Below, in pieces: positions 9,690-17,240 of a stretch of DNA of 64,000 nucleotides (positions within the stretch are counted from its first letter, which is position 1; the number at the start of each line of letters is the position of its first letter). The position numbers and the translations under genes are program-made. The notes under the pieces were generated by a model. That model was not told the origin of the DNA, did no database searches, and worked only from the letters and a program-made list of their open reading frames with translations. Origin of the DNA: Aliivibrio_A sp016764915 (GTDB lineage Bacteria > Pseudomonadota > Gammaproteobacteria > Enterobacterales > Vibrionaceae); the NCBI GenBank assembly GCA_965224595.1, contig OZ245057.1:372001-436000 (forward strand), given 5' to 3'.

Positions 9690-11708
9690 ATGAAAAAACA
9701 GTTTCGATTAACTGCCCTTTCCGCAGCAGTTATTGCCATCGCTTCTCTGTCTGGTTGCAGCTCAACATCAATGCATAATGCAGTTAATGAAGCTGAGCAG
9801 ATGCGTACCATCTTTACTGAATATCAAACGGCCGTTAACGACCTTGATAACACCTCTTTTGGTCAGATTTCAGATCAGATGGCAGCATCACGTCAAACTC
9901 TCGATCGTATTTATCTAGAGAAATTGTCGCAACTTGATCGCACTGAACTCACCGATGAAGATAAAGTCTATTTTGATACTTTCCTTTTTGATCGTGACAT
10001 CGCCATCCGTGGTGCTTCATTAGCCAACTCACGTTTTGGCAATCCAGATGTACCCGTTACTCACTTCTATAACTACATGGAGTGGAACGCCGAAGAAGCA
10101 GGCGCACAAGCGGATGATGCTGAAGGTTATACAGCACAGCTGGCAATGCTTAGAGAGTACACTTCGTGGGTGAAAAACTTCCACTCTCAATATTCACTGG
10201 GTGCCACAGAGCAGATTCAACTGCCAAAAGTACTAATCAAGCGTTTTAACGACAGCAGCAAAGACACCATCGCCAGTGATGACTACGCCATGCTGAAACA
10301 GGGCCTAAACGACATCATCGCTAAAGGCACGTTCGACAAAGCGTTCGTCACTGAATACACCGACGCCGTAGCACAAGCAGAAGCAGCCACTCAAGGTTTC
10401 ATTGATTACATCGCTACCGATTACATGGCATCCGCTCGAGGTACTGGCAACGAAGGCAGCGTTACCGATAAAAACATCGGTTGGGGGGCACTACCAAACG
10501 GCCAAGCTTGGTATCAATGGCACCTAGACAGAAACAGCACCACAGGAAAATCGGCAGCAGAGCTGAGCGCAATGGGTGAAGAGCTGGTTGCTGATGCCAA
10601 AGCTGAGATGATTCGTGTTGCTAAAGTGATTGTGAGCAAACATGGTAAATCCATTACCGCTGATTTTAGAGATCCGAAAACAGAGAAAACCGCGCCACGC
10701 ACTTTTGTAATTGCCGATGCGAATAACAACATTAACCTCAACGAGTTTTTTGCTTACCTGAACAGTGAGAAGTTCTTCTTCGGTCGTGATGGTAGCAATG
10801 TCACCGGAACTCAATATGCCGAGGAGTGTAAAGTTGCTTCTAACCCATCATCGTGTGAATCTTCACTGATGGATTACTACCTGTTCAAGAACAACGCCAA
10901 TGAAGTAGTAAAAAGCTACTTTAATGCGATTGAAACCGACTACACCATCATTCCATCTCCGGCTGGACGTGAGTTGTATGACGGGGTTGCCTCTTACGAC
11001 AGCAACGAGTTCACTCTAAATACCAACCCAGATTACAGCCTGCAAAAATGGAATGTATCTACCCTGTTATTGCATGAAGCAGCGCCAGGTCACCACTTCC
11101 AAAATGCCTATGCGACAGAGTACCCGCCTGCTGACAAACCAGACTACATGAAAGATGTGTGGTACACCGCGTACGGCGAAGGCTGGGCACTGTATACCGA
11201 GTGGTTAGGCGCTGAGATGAAGATCTACGGTGAGCTAGATAGCGAAGGCAAACCAACCTTCGTGAACGGCACAGGCATGTGTACCGACAGCAACGACTAC
11301 AGCAACTTCCAAGGCGGCATCTACCAAGATGCACAAGAGTGTAACGCACTGCAATACTTCGGAAGCTTGAATGAAGCACAGCTGCGTAACATGCGTTTAG
11401 CCGTTGATACGGGCATTCATGCAAAAGGTTGGAGCATTCAAGAAGCACGCGACTACATGAAAGCCAACTCTGCACTAGGTCAAGGTGACATCGCCTCTGA
11501 AAGCTACCGTTATGCAGCGCACGTAGGGCAAGCGGTTTCGTACAAATCAGGTTTCTTAGTCATCCGCGATATGCTGTTAAAGGCACAAAGCGAGCTAGGA
11601 GATAAGTTTGATTGGGCTGAGTTCCACGACCAGCTACTAAAATATGCAGACCAACCAATGGAAGTGATCGAAACCAGCATCACTAATTGGATTAACGCAA
11701 AGAAGTAA
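9690..11708 (+). CDS. DUF885 family lipoprotein, putative metallopeptidase
   Basis: The start is the ATG at 9690, preceded by AAAGGACC. The 672-residue product has a lipoprotein signal peptide MKKQFRLTALSAAVIAIASL with lipobox LSGC, so it should be membrane-anchored in the periplasm. It carries the DUF885 hallmark HEAAPGHHFQ, with His462, Glu463 and the His468-His469 pair. That HExxPGHH pattern resembles zinc-binding gluzincin sites, and GEGWALYTEWLG downstream could supply a third ligand. Members of the family are annotated as putative peptidases but to my knowledge are little characterised, so the enzymatic role is inference. Length is normal for the family. A strong terminator follows. Confidence 0.85.
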   Translation: MKKQFRLTALSAAVIAIASLSGCSSTSMHNAVNEAEQMRTIFTEYQTAVNDLDNTSFGQISDQMAASRQTLDRIYLEKLSQLDRTELTDEDKVYFDTFLFDRDIAIRGASLANSRFGNPDVPVTHFYNYMEWNAEEAGAQADDAEGYTAQLAMLREYTSWVKNFHSQYSLGATEQIQLPKVLIKRFNDSSKDTIASDDYAMLKQGLNDIIAKGTFDKAFVTEYTDAVAQAEAATQGFIDYIATDYMASARGTGNEGSVTDKNIGWGALPNGQAWYQWHLDRNSTTGKSAAELSAMGEELVADAKAEMIRVAKVIVSKHGKSITADFRDPKTEKTAPRTFVIADANNNINLNEFFAYLNSEKFFFGRDGSNVTGTQYAEECKVASNPSSCESSLMDYYLFKNNANEVVKSYFNAIETDYTIIPSPAGRELYDGVASYDSNEFTLNTNPDYSLQKWNVSTLLLHEAAPGHHFQNAYATEYPPADKPDYMKDVWYTAYGEGWALYTEWLGAEMKIYGELDSEGKPTFVNGTGMCTDSNDYSNFQGGIYQDAQECNALQYFGSLNEAQLRNMRLAVDTGIHAKGWSIQEARDYMKANSALGQGDIASESYRYAAHVGQAVSYKSGFLVIRDMLLKAQSELGDKFDWAEFHDQLLKYADQPMEVIETSITNWINAKK

Positions 11709-11727
11709 CACGCCAATAAATACGACC

Positions 11728-11761
11728 AAAGCGCTTGTTGGTAACAGCAAGCGCTTTTTTT
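11728..11761 (+). terminator. Terminator after the DUF885 gene; copy 1 of a 34-bp repeat
   Basis: AAGCGCTTG (11729-11737) pairs with CAAGCGCTT (11748-11756), and seven T residues follow on the plus strand, 20 bases after the stop codon. The whole 34-base block recurs at 15440-15473 with one mismatch (G at 11741 versus A at 15453). Confidence 0.9.
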
Positions 11762-11799
11762 GATCTTGTGAAAATTAACCCATGTCAATCATGATTACT

Positions 11800-12111
11800 C
11801 TAGTCATCACAAATCAGATAGTAGCGCAATTTACGTGATAACAATGCCGTGCCCCTGTACAGAGTGGCATTCTTAGTATTGTAATAAGAACAATTGTTAG
11901 AATAACCTGAAATTGTATTTCCATTATAAAAATATGAAAACTTGCATATGGATCCACCTCTTATTACAGACGAGCAACTTATTGTATATCCGGAGATAGT
12001 CTCTAGTTTTATCTTATTAATCCCAATTTTTTCAGTATAAAAAAGTAGATAAATAGAAGCAAATAAGGGCACTATTATACAGAGATTCTTAATGAAAGTT
12101 GAACTAGGCAT
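11800..12111 (-). CDS. Small membrane protein, truncated paralogue of the 14412-15191 product
   Basis: A 103-residue product of unknown function has one N-terminal membrane segment (residues ~8-25). A cysteine-containing extracytoplasmic tail follows. From the end of its helix it aligns with the last ~80 residues of the protein at 14412-15191: YTEKIGI/YAEKVGL, SGYSNNCS/SGYAENCS, ATLYRGTALLS/ATLYHGTAFFS and LRYYLICDD/QRYYLICKD. The larger protein's first ~170 residues have no counterpart here. Either this is a remnant of a duplicated gene or a genuine short version. The start ATG has no strong ribosome site. Confidence 0.5.
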   Translation of the reverse strand: MPSSTFIKNLCIIVPLFASIYLLFYTEKIGINKIKLETISGYTISCSSVIRGGSICKFSYFYNGNTISGYSNNCSYYNTKNATLYRGTALLSRKLRYYLICDD

Positions 12112-12214
12112 ACTGTGCCCTCGCCTTGTTGTCTATTAAAGCTAAGCCTGCAGCAGTACACATTGGCTTAAATGGTAATGTGTTGTGGCATAGTAATTTT
12201 TGCTACCTCATCAA

Positions 12215-12592
12215 TTAACACCGCTTTATGTGTAATTTCTGGACAATTGTTTTTAAAAAAGAAAAGATCAGCGCCATAGAAATAATAACCGAAATAGATA
12301 AACCAACTTTGTCGTAGTGGTAATAAGTCACCCCTGATTGAGTGCTCATAATTGGAATTAGTAACCCAAGAAGATTAATAACCCAAGTGTATTTATAGGC
12401 TATTGTTTTACTTAAATAAAAAAACCAAATTGAAGTAATAATAGTTACCGGAGTAGTAATTATTAGATGTAGCATTAGCTGCATACCACTAGGATCATGA
12501 GCAACTAGCCAACCATTCAATGAGAGATAAATAGTCGCTGCGTATAATAAATTTGTTATTGCTAACAAATAACAGATACTCAAAATTTTCAT
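12215..12592 (-). CDS. Small membrane protein of unknown function
   Basis: A 125-residue protein with four predicted membrane helices: MKILSICYLLAITNLLYAAT, a segment around LMLHLIITTPVTII, WVINLLGLLIPIM and LSISVIISMALIFSFL. The ATG at 12592 is preceded by AAGGTGG and preferred over a GTG six bases earlier. I do not recognise the family. It lies in the AT-rich Rhs-associated island, where small membrane proteins often act as immunity factors, but nothing in the sequence proves that. Confidence 0.55.
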   Translation of the reverse strand: MKILSICYLLAITNLLYAATIYLSLNGWLVAHDPSGMQLMLHLIITTPVTIITSIWFFYLSKTIAYKYTWVINLLGLLIPIMSTQSGVTYYHYDKVGLSISVIISMALIFSFLKTIVQKLHIKRC

Positions 12593-12780
12593 AGCCACCT
12601 TAAATAGTTAACGCTAACAACAGCCGCATTTTTGTTTAAACCCTTCAGAGAGCCTATTCTCTTAAAGCAACACCTTATTGAATATAAATTTTACTCATGA
12701 AAATATTCGCTACATAGATGGAGAAGAAATTATATTATATTATATTCATTTATTAAAGCATCCATGTAATCTTCTCACTA

Positions 12781-13209
12781 TTACTTTTGAGATTCAATAT
12801 CTTCAATTAATACTCTATTAAAATCATCATAAGCAATAACCAAATCATCACGAACAATAGAATTTGATTCTAAATTTTTCTCGATAACCCATTTACCCTC
12901 ATCACTTCTATAATAATTAATAAGCTCCTTAAGATCTTCATCAGTATAAACTGACAAACCTTTCATGTATGATTCCATATACCTTTTTTTCCCATACCGA
13001 AAAGCGGAGTTAAAATTTGACTCAACATACTCATCTGTAAGTTTTGGATATAGTTTTAAGATCTGTTTTTTATATTCAATAAAGTAGTGTTCAACCGTTT
13101 CTTCAAACCCAAAAATATCAGAAATCTCATTTTCCAATTTGATTCTCTCCGTAGCTTGCAGAGGAAAAGAGAGACAAAGCAACCAAAAACAAACAATACT
13201 AACTTTCAT
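12781..13209 (-). CDS. Small secreted protein, DUF2059-like
   Basis: The 142-residue product has a signal peptide (MKVSIVCFWLLCLSFPLQA). The mature part is helical and charged, with the segment YTDEDLKELINYYRSDEGKWVIEK. This resembles the pattern 'T-x-x-E-L-x-x-L-x-x-F-Y-x-S-x-x-G' seen in DUF2059 proteins, whose function is unknown. A strong AAGGAG ribosome site precedes the ATG, so this gene looks real and translated. It lies downstream of the Rhs remnant on the same strand. An alternative is an Rhs-linked accessory or immunity factor. Confidence 0.6.
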   Translation of the reverse strand: MKVSIVCFWLLCLSFPLQATERIKLENEISDIFGFEETVEHYFIEYKKQILKLYPKLTDEYVESNFNSAFRYGKKRYMESYMKGLSVYTDEDLKELINYYRSDEGKWVIEKNLESNSIVRDDLVIAYDDFNRVLIEDIESQK

Positions 13210-13374
13210 ATATACTCCTTAATATGTGTAAGGTAAAGTAAATCACCACCTACTAAAGTAGATGGTTTAAAACCGAAAATAATATTGGCAATAAAATCGA
13301 TTTATTATTTTCTTATTATCAGTGAGTGTGTGCACTTTATTTTTTAACCCTTTCCGTCATAAAAAAATTAGTTA

Positions 13375-13746
13375 TCATTTACAAATTCCAGCCTGCACAG
13401 CCTTAGATGTTATATTAACTGCAGTACAAGTTGCTTTTACGTACGGGTTAGGGATTGTACCACCAATATCCGCTGCTTTATCAATACCTTTCGCTACTTG
13501 GCAAGCATCTTCATCAGCTTTATCCTCTGCATCTTGAATTGCTTTCTTTACTTCAGATGGAATAAAAGCTTGAGGTGGTAATACAGAAATCCTAGGCACA
13601 CCCTCTCTCCCATCCGGATCCACATAGCCCATTGGGTCGCCATTCACATAAGCGTAGAGGTTTATCCCTCCCGCTTCTTGCAGCGGATCTCGGTTTAACC
13701 AACGCCCAAGGTTTGGCATGTAAAAACGATAACCAAAATACACCAA
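13375..13746 (-). pseudogene. Rhs/YD-repeat protein, C-terminal remnant
   Basis: The frame begins in the middle of the Rhs core: YFGYRFYMPNLGRWLNRDPL followed by NLYAYVNGDPMGYVDPDGRE is the conserved end of the Rhs shell that precedes the variable toxic tip. An in-frame TAG lies five codons before the TTG where the open frame begins, and no upstream Rhs repeats exist in the window. The large N-terminal part is therefore gone. The ~75-residue tip (REGVPRISVLPPQAFIPSEV to AVQAGICK) contains three cysteines and no toxin motif I recognise. Such orphan Rhs tips are normally displaced by recombination and can be re-used by a full-length Rhs gene elsewhere. Confidence 0.8.
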
Positions 13747-13785
13747 ACCACGAGAAAACTATGACTCACTCGGCTAATACTTAAA

Positions 13786-14151
13786 CTATTTCCGATAAAA
13801 ACCGCGATTACGATAAAAATAAAATGAAAAAAACAGGCTCCACAATGAAGAATTAATTAAAAAACCTAGTGTATAGTTCCCTTCGTTCATCACTTGCCCA
13901 TCAACATAGAATATAAAATAGTTGAAGAAAGGAACTAAAGTAACCAAAAAAACCGAAACTATCTTCTTTTTGATTACAGTATAATAAATCGCACCATAAA
14001 ATATTGAAACTGATAGATAGCTAATTGAATAATGCAAATGCTCAATAGAATTAAATACATTACAAATTGTCATTAAAACATACAAAACACTAATCAAAAG
14101 TGACGCTATACCGATATATTTCAATAAGAATGGAACATTACCATTGAACAT
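13786..14151 (-). CDS. Small membrane protein, third gene of an island operon
   Basis: A 121-residue protein with four hydrophobic segments: YIGIASLLISVLYVLMTI, ISYLSVSIFYGAIYYTVI, IVSVFLVTLVPFFNYFIFYV and a C-terminal LWSLFFSFYFY. No family recognised. Its start lies inside the preceding gene (14-base overlap), which suggests coupled translation. Immediately downstream lies the Rhs remnant in the same direction. Confidence 0.55.
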   Translation of the reverse strand: MFNGNVPFLLKYIGIASLLISVLYVLMTICNVFNSIEHLHYSISYLSVSIFYGAIYYTVIKKKIVSVFLVTLVPFFNYFIFYVDGQVMNEGNYTLGFLINSSLWSLFFSFYFYRNRGFYRK

Positions 14152-14407
14152 TATTAATCACCCAACTAATTAAAATATTTATAATTGTCAATATAACAGA
14201 CCACAAAAATATTCGTCGTAATAACACTTGAACTTTTATTCCTTTTTCAGTTAAAAAGTCCTTCCTACTAAAGAGCATACTTATACTTAATCCGATTTTT
14301 TCACCTTTTTCTTTTTTAAAGAAAGATAAAATCATAGGGGAAAATACAAAACTAAATCCACAAACCCCCATACAAGTGACTATATAATAGTTAAAAATAC
14401 TACTCAC
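14138..14407 (-). CDS. Small membrane protein, second gene of an island operon
   Basis: An 89-residue product starts at a GTG preceded by AGAGGTG. It has an N-terminal membrane segment (YYIVTCMGVCGFSFVFSPMI), a basic middle (KKEKGEKIG and SRKDFLTEKG) and a C-terminal membrane segment (FLWSVILTIINILISWV). The GTG lies four bases beyond the stop of the preceding gene, so the three small genes probably form one transcript. Function unknown. Confidence 0.5.
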   Translation of the reverse strand: MSSIFNYYIVTCMGVCGFSFVFSPMILSFFKKEKGEKIGLSISMLFSRKDFLTEKGIKVQVLLRRIFLWSVILTIINILISWVINNVQW

Positions 14408-14411
14408 TTAA

Positions 14412-15191
14412 TCACCTCTGGTCCTTACAAATCAGATAATATCTTTGCTTTTTCGAAAAAAAAGCAGTGCCATGATAAAGTGTTGCTTCCTTAGAATAAT
14501 GACTAGAACAATTTTCGGCATAACCAGATACTTGTTTATCATTGAAGTTCGTTGAAAATCGGCATACAAACCTCATGCAATTAATACTATACTCTCTGGG
14601 TTCTGATATCCTCGTTGCTTCCAACCCTACCTTTTCAGCATAAAAGCTCAAGAAAACCATTAAAAGTAAAAATATTATGATAGAAAGGTATTTTATTGAT
14701 TTTATAATCAACGGAAAGTTCGAGTTTCTATCACCTATTACCTTCACTTTATCAATACTTTTTAGGTGTTCAGCTTCTCCACCTCGGTTAGATATATAAA
14801 AAATCTCGTCATCTATATCAATATGCCCTGTTACTCCGTTATTCGAGAATAATGATTCATCATATTTAAACGCATAATTAAAACACTCATTTATTGGGCC
14901 TACTTTAATATCCACTTCAGATATTAGTGACTTCCTTACCTGGCCAAAAAGTGGCGTCATTATCATGACTTCATCGACAACTTCAATTTCTGATACTAAA
15001 TTAAGCGCTCTATATAATAGTGATATAAAATTAGCCGAAAACCAAAAGATAAAAATAGACAGAAACATGCATGACATATAATATTGACGTTCAAGTAATA
15101 ATAGAATCTGATAAAATAAAAAAAGTATTACTATAGCATTCCGTAGAATCCTAATGTATACATCTTTTTTTCTAACTGTGCTTTTAAACAA
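14412..15191 (-). CDS. Membrane protein of unknown function, duplicated at 11800-12111
   Basis: The 259-residue product has two adjacent N-terminal helices (about residues 15-60), a soluble middle domain and a third helix (IKYLSIIIFLLLMVFLSFYA, ~165-185). An extracytoplasmic tail with four cysteines follows. The tail is shared with the small protein at 11800-12111. An in-frame stop lies just upstream, leaving a TTG start at 15191 behind GGAGATGATGC; the start is therefore uncertain. The middle part (IDIDDEIFYISNRGGEAEH) resembles PH-like membrane-protein domains only loosely. It heads the island operon and is a candidate immunity-type protein by location. Confidence 0.6.
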   Translation of the reverse strand: MFKSTVRKKDVYIRILRNAIVILFLFYQILLLLERQYYMSCMFLSIFIFWFSANFISLLYRALNLVSEIEVVDEVMIMTPLFGQVRKSLISEVDIKVGPINECFNYAFKYDESLFSNNGVTGHIDIDDEIFYISNRGGEAEHLKSIDKVKVIGDRNSNFPLIIKSIKYLSIIIFLLLMVFLSFYAEKVGLEATRISEPREYSINCMRFVCRFSTNFNDKQVSGYAENCSSHYSKEATLYHGTAFFSKKQRYYLICKDQR

Positions 15192-15439
15192 AGCATCATC
15201 TCCAAGATAAAATCATTATCACAACTAGCAGATCAGATAAGCGTATGGTACGCCCAACCTTTATATCATCAATGTCTATCACTAACTTAACATATGACTT
15301 GTTTTTAGGAATGAGGATTTGATGTTTTAAATGGGATTATTTTAATTATTGATTAGAAATCACCTTAACAATCAACTGACAATATTGTCATTTGCATTGT
15401 GCTCATTTAGATTTTAATAAATTTAGGAATTAATAAATG

Positions 15440-15473
15440 AAAGCGCTTGTTGATAACAGCAAGCGCTTTTTTT
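15440..15473 (+). repeat. Copy 2 of the 34-bp terminator-shaped repeat
   Basis: This block is identical to 11728-11761 except for A at 15453. It keeps the 9-bp stem and the T tract on the plus strand. No plus-strand gene ends near it: the adjacent lysE gene ends at 15479 on the minus strand, and read in that direction the hairpin lacks a T tract. It therefore looks like a duplicated or displaced boundary of the island rather than a needed terminator. Confidence 0.85.
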
Positions 15474-15478
15474 ACGGC

Positions 15479-16114
15479 TTAGTTTTGTTTACTCAATGCC
15501 AATTTCAGACCAAAGAAGACAAATAACGCGCCGGTAAATTTAGTTAAATATTGTGTGACACCCTCACTCTGTTTTATTTTTTTACTCACAGAGGATGATG
15601 ACCAAGCAAGGAGGTGACACCAGATCATTCCGTTGATATTAAAAACAATACCTAAGAATATAAATGAAAGCGCTTTGTTTGGAGAGTCCGCAGAGATAAA
15701 TTGAGGCACGAAGGCTAAAAAGAACAGAGCAACTTTAGGATTCAATGTATTGGTTAAAAAACCTTGATAGTATATTTTTGCTAGAGGAATGGGTTGTTTA
15801 TCTGCTTCTCTGCCTTGAGTAGAACTCGCTTTGGCAAACAGCATCGATAAGCCAATATACAAAAGATAGAGACAGCCAATCACTTTAACAACCGTAAATG
15901 CAGCAGCGGATGTAGCAAGAATGGCTGACAAGCCAAATGCAGCCGCAAACACATGAACTAACGTCCCCGTTCCAATTCCTAATGAAGCAACCGAGCCTGC
16001 TTTAAAACCTTGACCTGCACTTCGCCCAATAATAAACAGGGAATCAGGCCCAGGGATCATATTTAACGCGATTCCCGATACAATAAATAGCCATAGGTCA
16101 TTCACCCCTAACAT
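15479..16114 (-). CDS. LysE/RhtB family amino-acid exporter
   Basis: A 211-residue inner-membrane translocator of the LysE/RhtB family. The N-terminus contains the hallmark IALNMIPGPDSLFIIGRSAGQG, and the internal GFLTNTLNPKVALFFLAFVPQF segment (about residues 113-134) is also diagnostic. Five to six membrane helices are visible. Members export amino acids such as lysine, homoserine, threonine or cysteine; the substrate cannot be told here. The gene overlaps the end of the VOC gene by seven bases, indicating one transcript. Confidence 0.88.
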   Translation of the reverse strand: MLGVNDLWLFIVSGIALNMIPGPDSLFIIGRSAGQGFKAGSVASLGIGTGTLVHVFAAAFGLSAILATSAAAFTVVKVIGCLYLLYIGLSMLFAKASSTQGREADKQPIPLAKIYYQGFLTNTLNPKVALFFLAFVPQFISADSPNKALSFIFLGIVFNINGMIWCHLLAWSSSSVSKKIKQSEGVTQYLTKFTGALFVFFGLKLALSKQN

Positions 16115-16536
16115 TTGTCACCTCGTGTCGACATAGGGTGGTCTTTATTCAACTGCAGCAGATCCCAGCGGTTACCGTAAAGATCTTCAAACACCGCAAC
16201 GGTGCCGTACTCTTGCTCAGCTGGCGGTCGAATAAAGGTAATACCATCAGCAACCATTCGGTTGTAATCGCGCCAGAAATCATCGGTGTTCAGGAACAGA
16301 AAGACACGACCTCCTGCTTGGTTACCAATAAAGTCATGTTGCTCTGGCTTTGAGGCTTTTGCTAACAGTAACGTAGTGCCGTTTGAACCCGGTGGTGACA
16401 CCACTACCCAACGTTTATCCTGCTCTGCTTGGTAGGTATCTTCTATCAACTCAAATTTAAGCTTGTTCACATAGAAATCGATCGCTTCGTCGTAATCTTT
16501 TACCACTAATGCAATGTGCACGATTGACTGTTTCAT
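16108..16536 (-). CDS. VOC/glyoxalase superfamily protein
   Basis: A single-unit vicinal oxygen chelate protein of 142 residues: SIVHIALVVKDYDEAIDFYVNKLKFELIED at the N-terminus and TVAVFEDLYGNRWDLLQL at the C-terminus are typical of glyoxalase-like folds. The ATG at 16536 has AAGGA at proper spacing; an ATG six bases upstream does not. Candidate metal ligands are His10 in the first strand and the late Glu in VFEDLYGNRWDL. Members include lyases, dioxygenases and antibiotic-binding proteins, so activity is unassigned. Its end overlaps the lysE start. Confidence 0.8.
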   Translation of the reverse strand: MKQSIVHIALVVKDYDEAIDFYVNKLKFELIEDTYQAEQDKRWVVVSPPGSNGTTLLLAKASKPEQHDFIGNQAGGRVFLFLNTDDFWRDYNRMVADGITFIRPPAEQEYGTVAVFEDLYGNRWDLLQLNKDHPMSTRGDKC

Positions 16537-16571
16537 TATCATCCTTGTTTTTTTAGTTATATTTGAGTGAG

Positions 16572-17153
16572 TTACTTTAATAGTCCTTTATCAACGGCGT
16601 CATCTAGTTTACTCTCTAATACTTCCCATAACGGTTTGCTCGCTTTAGCGATACGTTCACCATTTAAACCGTACACTTTCTCTTTGGGTATACGATGAGT
16701 TTTCCAGCTGTGACCCTCACCATGAATATTGTGAAGTAACGGCGGCACTCGGTCGATCGCTTTGGCATAAACAGCATCCACACTCTCACCCGCTTCAAAC
16801 TCAACCCAAAGATTGGTGAACTCGTTGCTCAGATTATTAGGCAGCATGGCAAACAGACGTTCAATTCCATCCAGCTCTTTCTGTTTCTGCTCCGAGGTTT
16901 CACTTTCATAAATAATTTTATCACCCGCATCAATTTCACCTAGATCGTGGACCAAAAGCATTTTAATCACGCGGTCTATGTTGATGGGTTGAGAGGCGTG
17001 GTCTTTTAACATAATGGCGGAGAGGGCAACGTGCCAACTGTGTTCTGCGGAGTTTTCAAATCTATCGAGGCCAACAGGTTTGGTTTTGCGGATGACATTT
17101 TTGAGCTTTTCTATCTCTACAATAAACTGAAGTATATTCTCAATTTCGTCCAT
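16572..17153 (-). CDS. HD-domain phosphohydrolase, YfbR-like
   Basis: The 193-residue protein shows the HD-domain metal ligands: His at ENSAEHSWHVALSA, the HD pair in MLLVHDLGEIDAGD and a later Asp in AKAIDRVPPLLHN. This arrangement corresponds to the HD_3/YfbR group, several members of which are 5'-nucleotidases. AGGAG precedes the ATG. It lies upstream of the VOC and LysE genes on the same strand with a 36-base gap, possibly in one transcript. Confidence 0.8.
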   Translation of the reverse strand: MDEIENILQFIVEIEKLKNVIRKTKPVGLDRFENSAEHSWHVALSAIMLKDHASQPINIDRVIKMLLVHDLGEIDAGDKIIYESETSEQKQKELDGIERLFAMLPNNLSNEFTNLWVEFEAGESVDAVYAKAIDRVPPLLHNIHGEGHSWKTHRIPKEKVYGLNGERIAKASKPLWEVLESKLDDAVDKGLLK

Positions 17154-17190
17154 GGTGCTCCTATATCTCGGTCAGTTACTTTCGAACAAG

Positions 17191-17220
17191 CACAAAAAAG
17201 GCTAACACATTGTTAGCCTT
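17191..17220 (-). terminator. Terminator of the old-yellow-enzyme gene
   Basis: AAGGCTAACA (17198-17207) pairs perfectly with TGTTAGCCTT (17211-17220) around a 3-base loop. On the minus strand it is followed by a T-rich run, 20 bases beyond the gene end. Confidence 0.85.
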
Positions 17221-17240
17221 GGATCTCAACTATTCGATGG

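Noticed and set aside
11059..11475. 138-codon antisense frame within the DUF885 gene
   Set aside because: It lies wholly opposite a well-conserved coding region, has an implausible Cys/Arg/Ser-rich composition and no ribosome site.
12112..12180. Integron attC site or transposase remnant near the small island genes
   Set aside because: The sequence has short palindromic pieces but lacks the conserved attC ends, and no integrase or transposase is present in the window.
15440..15473. Terminator of the lysE-family gene
   Set aside because: The T tract is on the plus strand while lysE is on the minus strand; it is better explained as a repeat copy.
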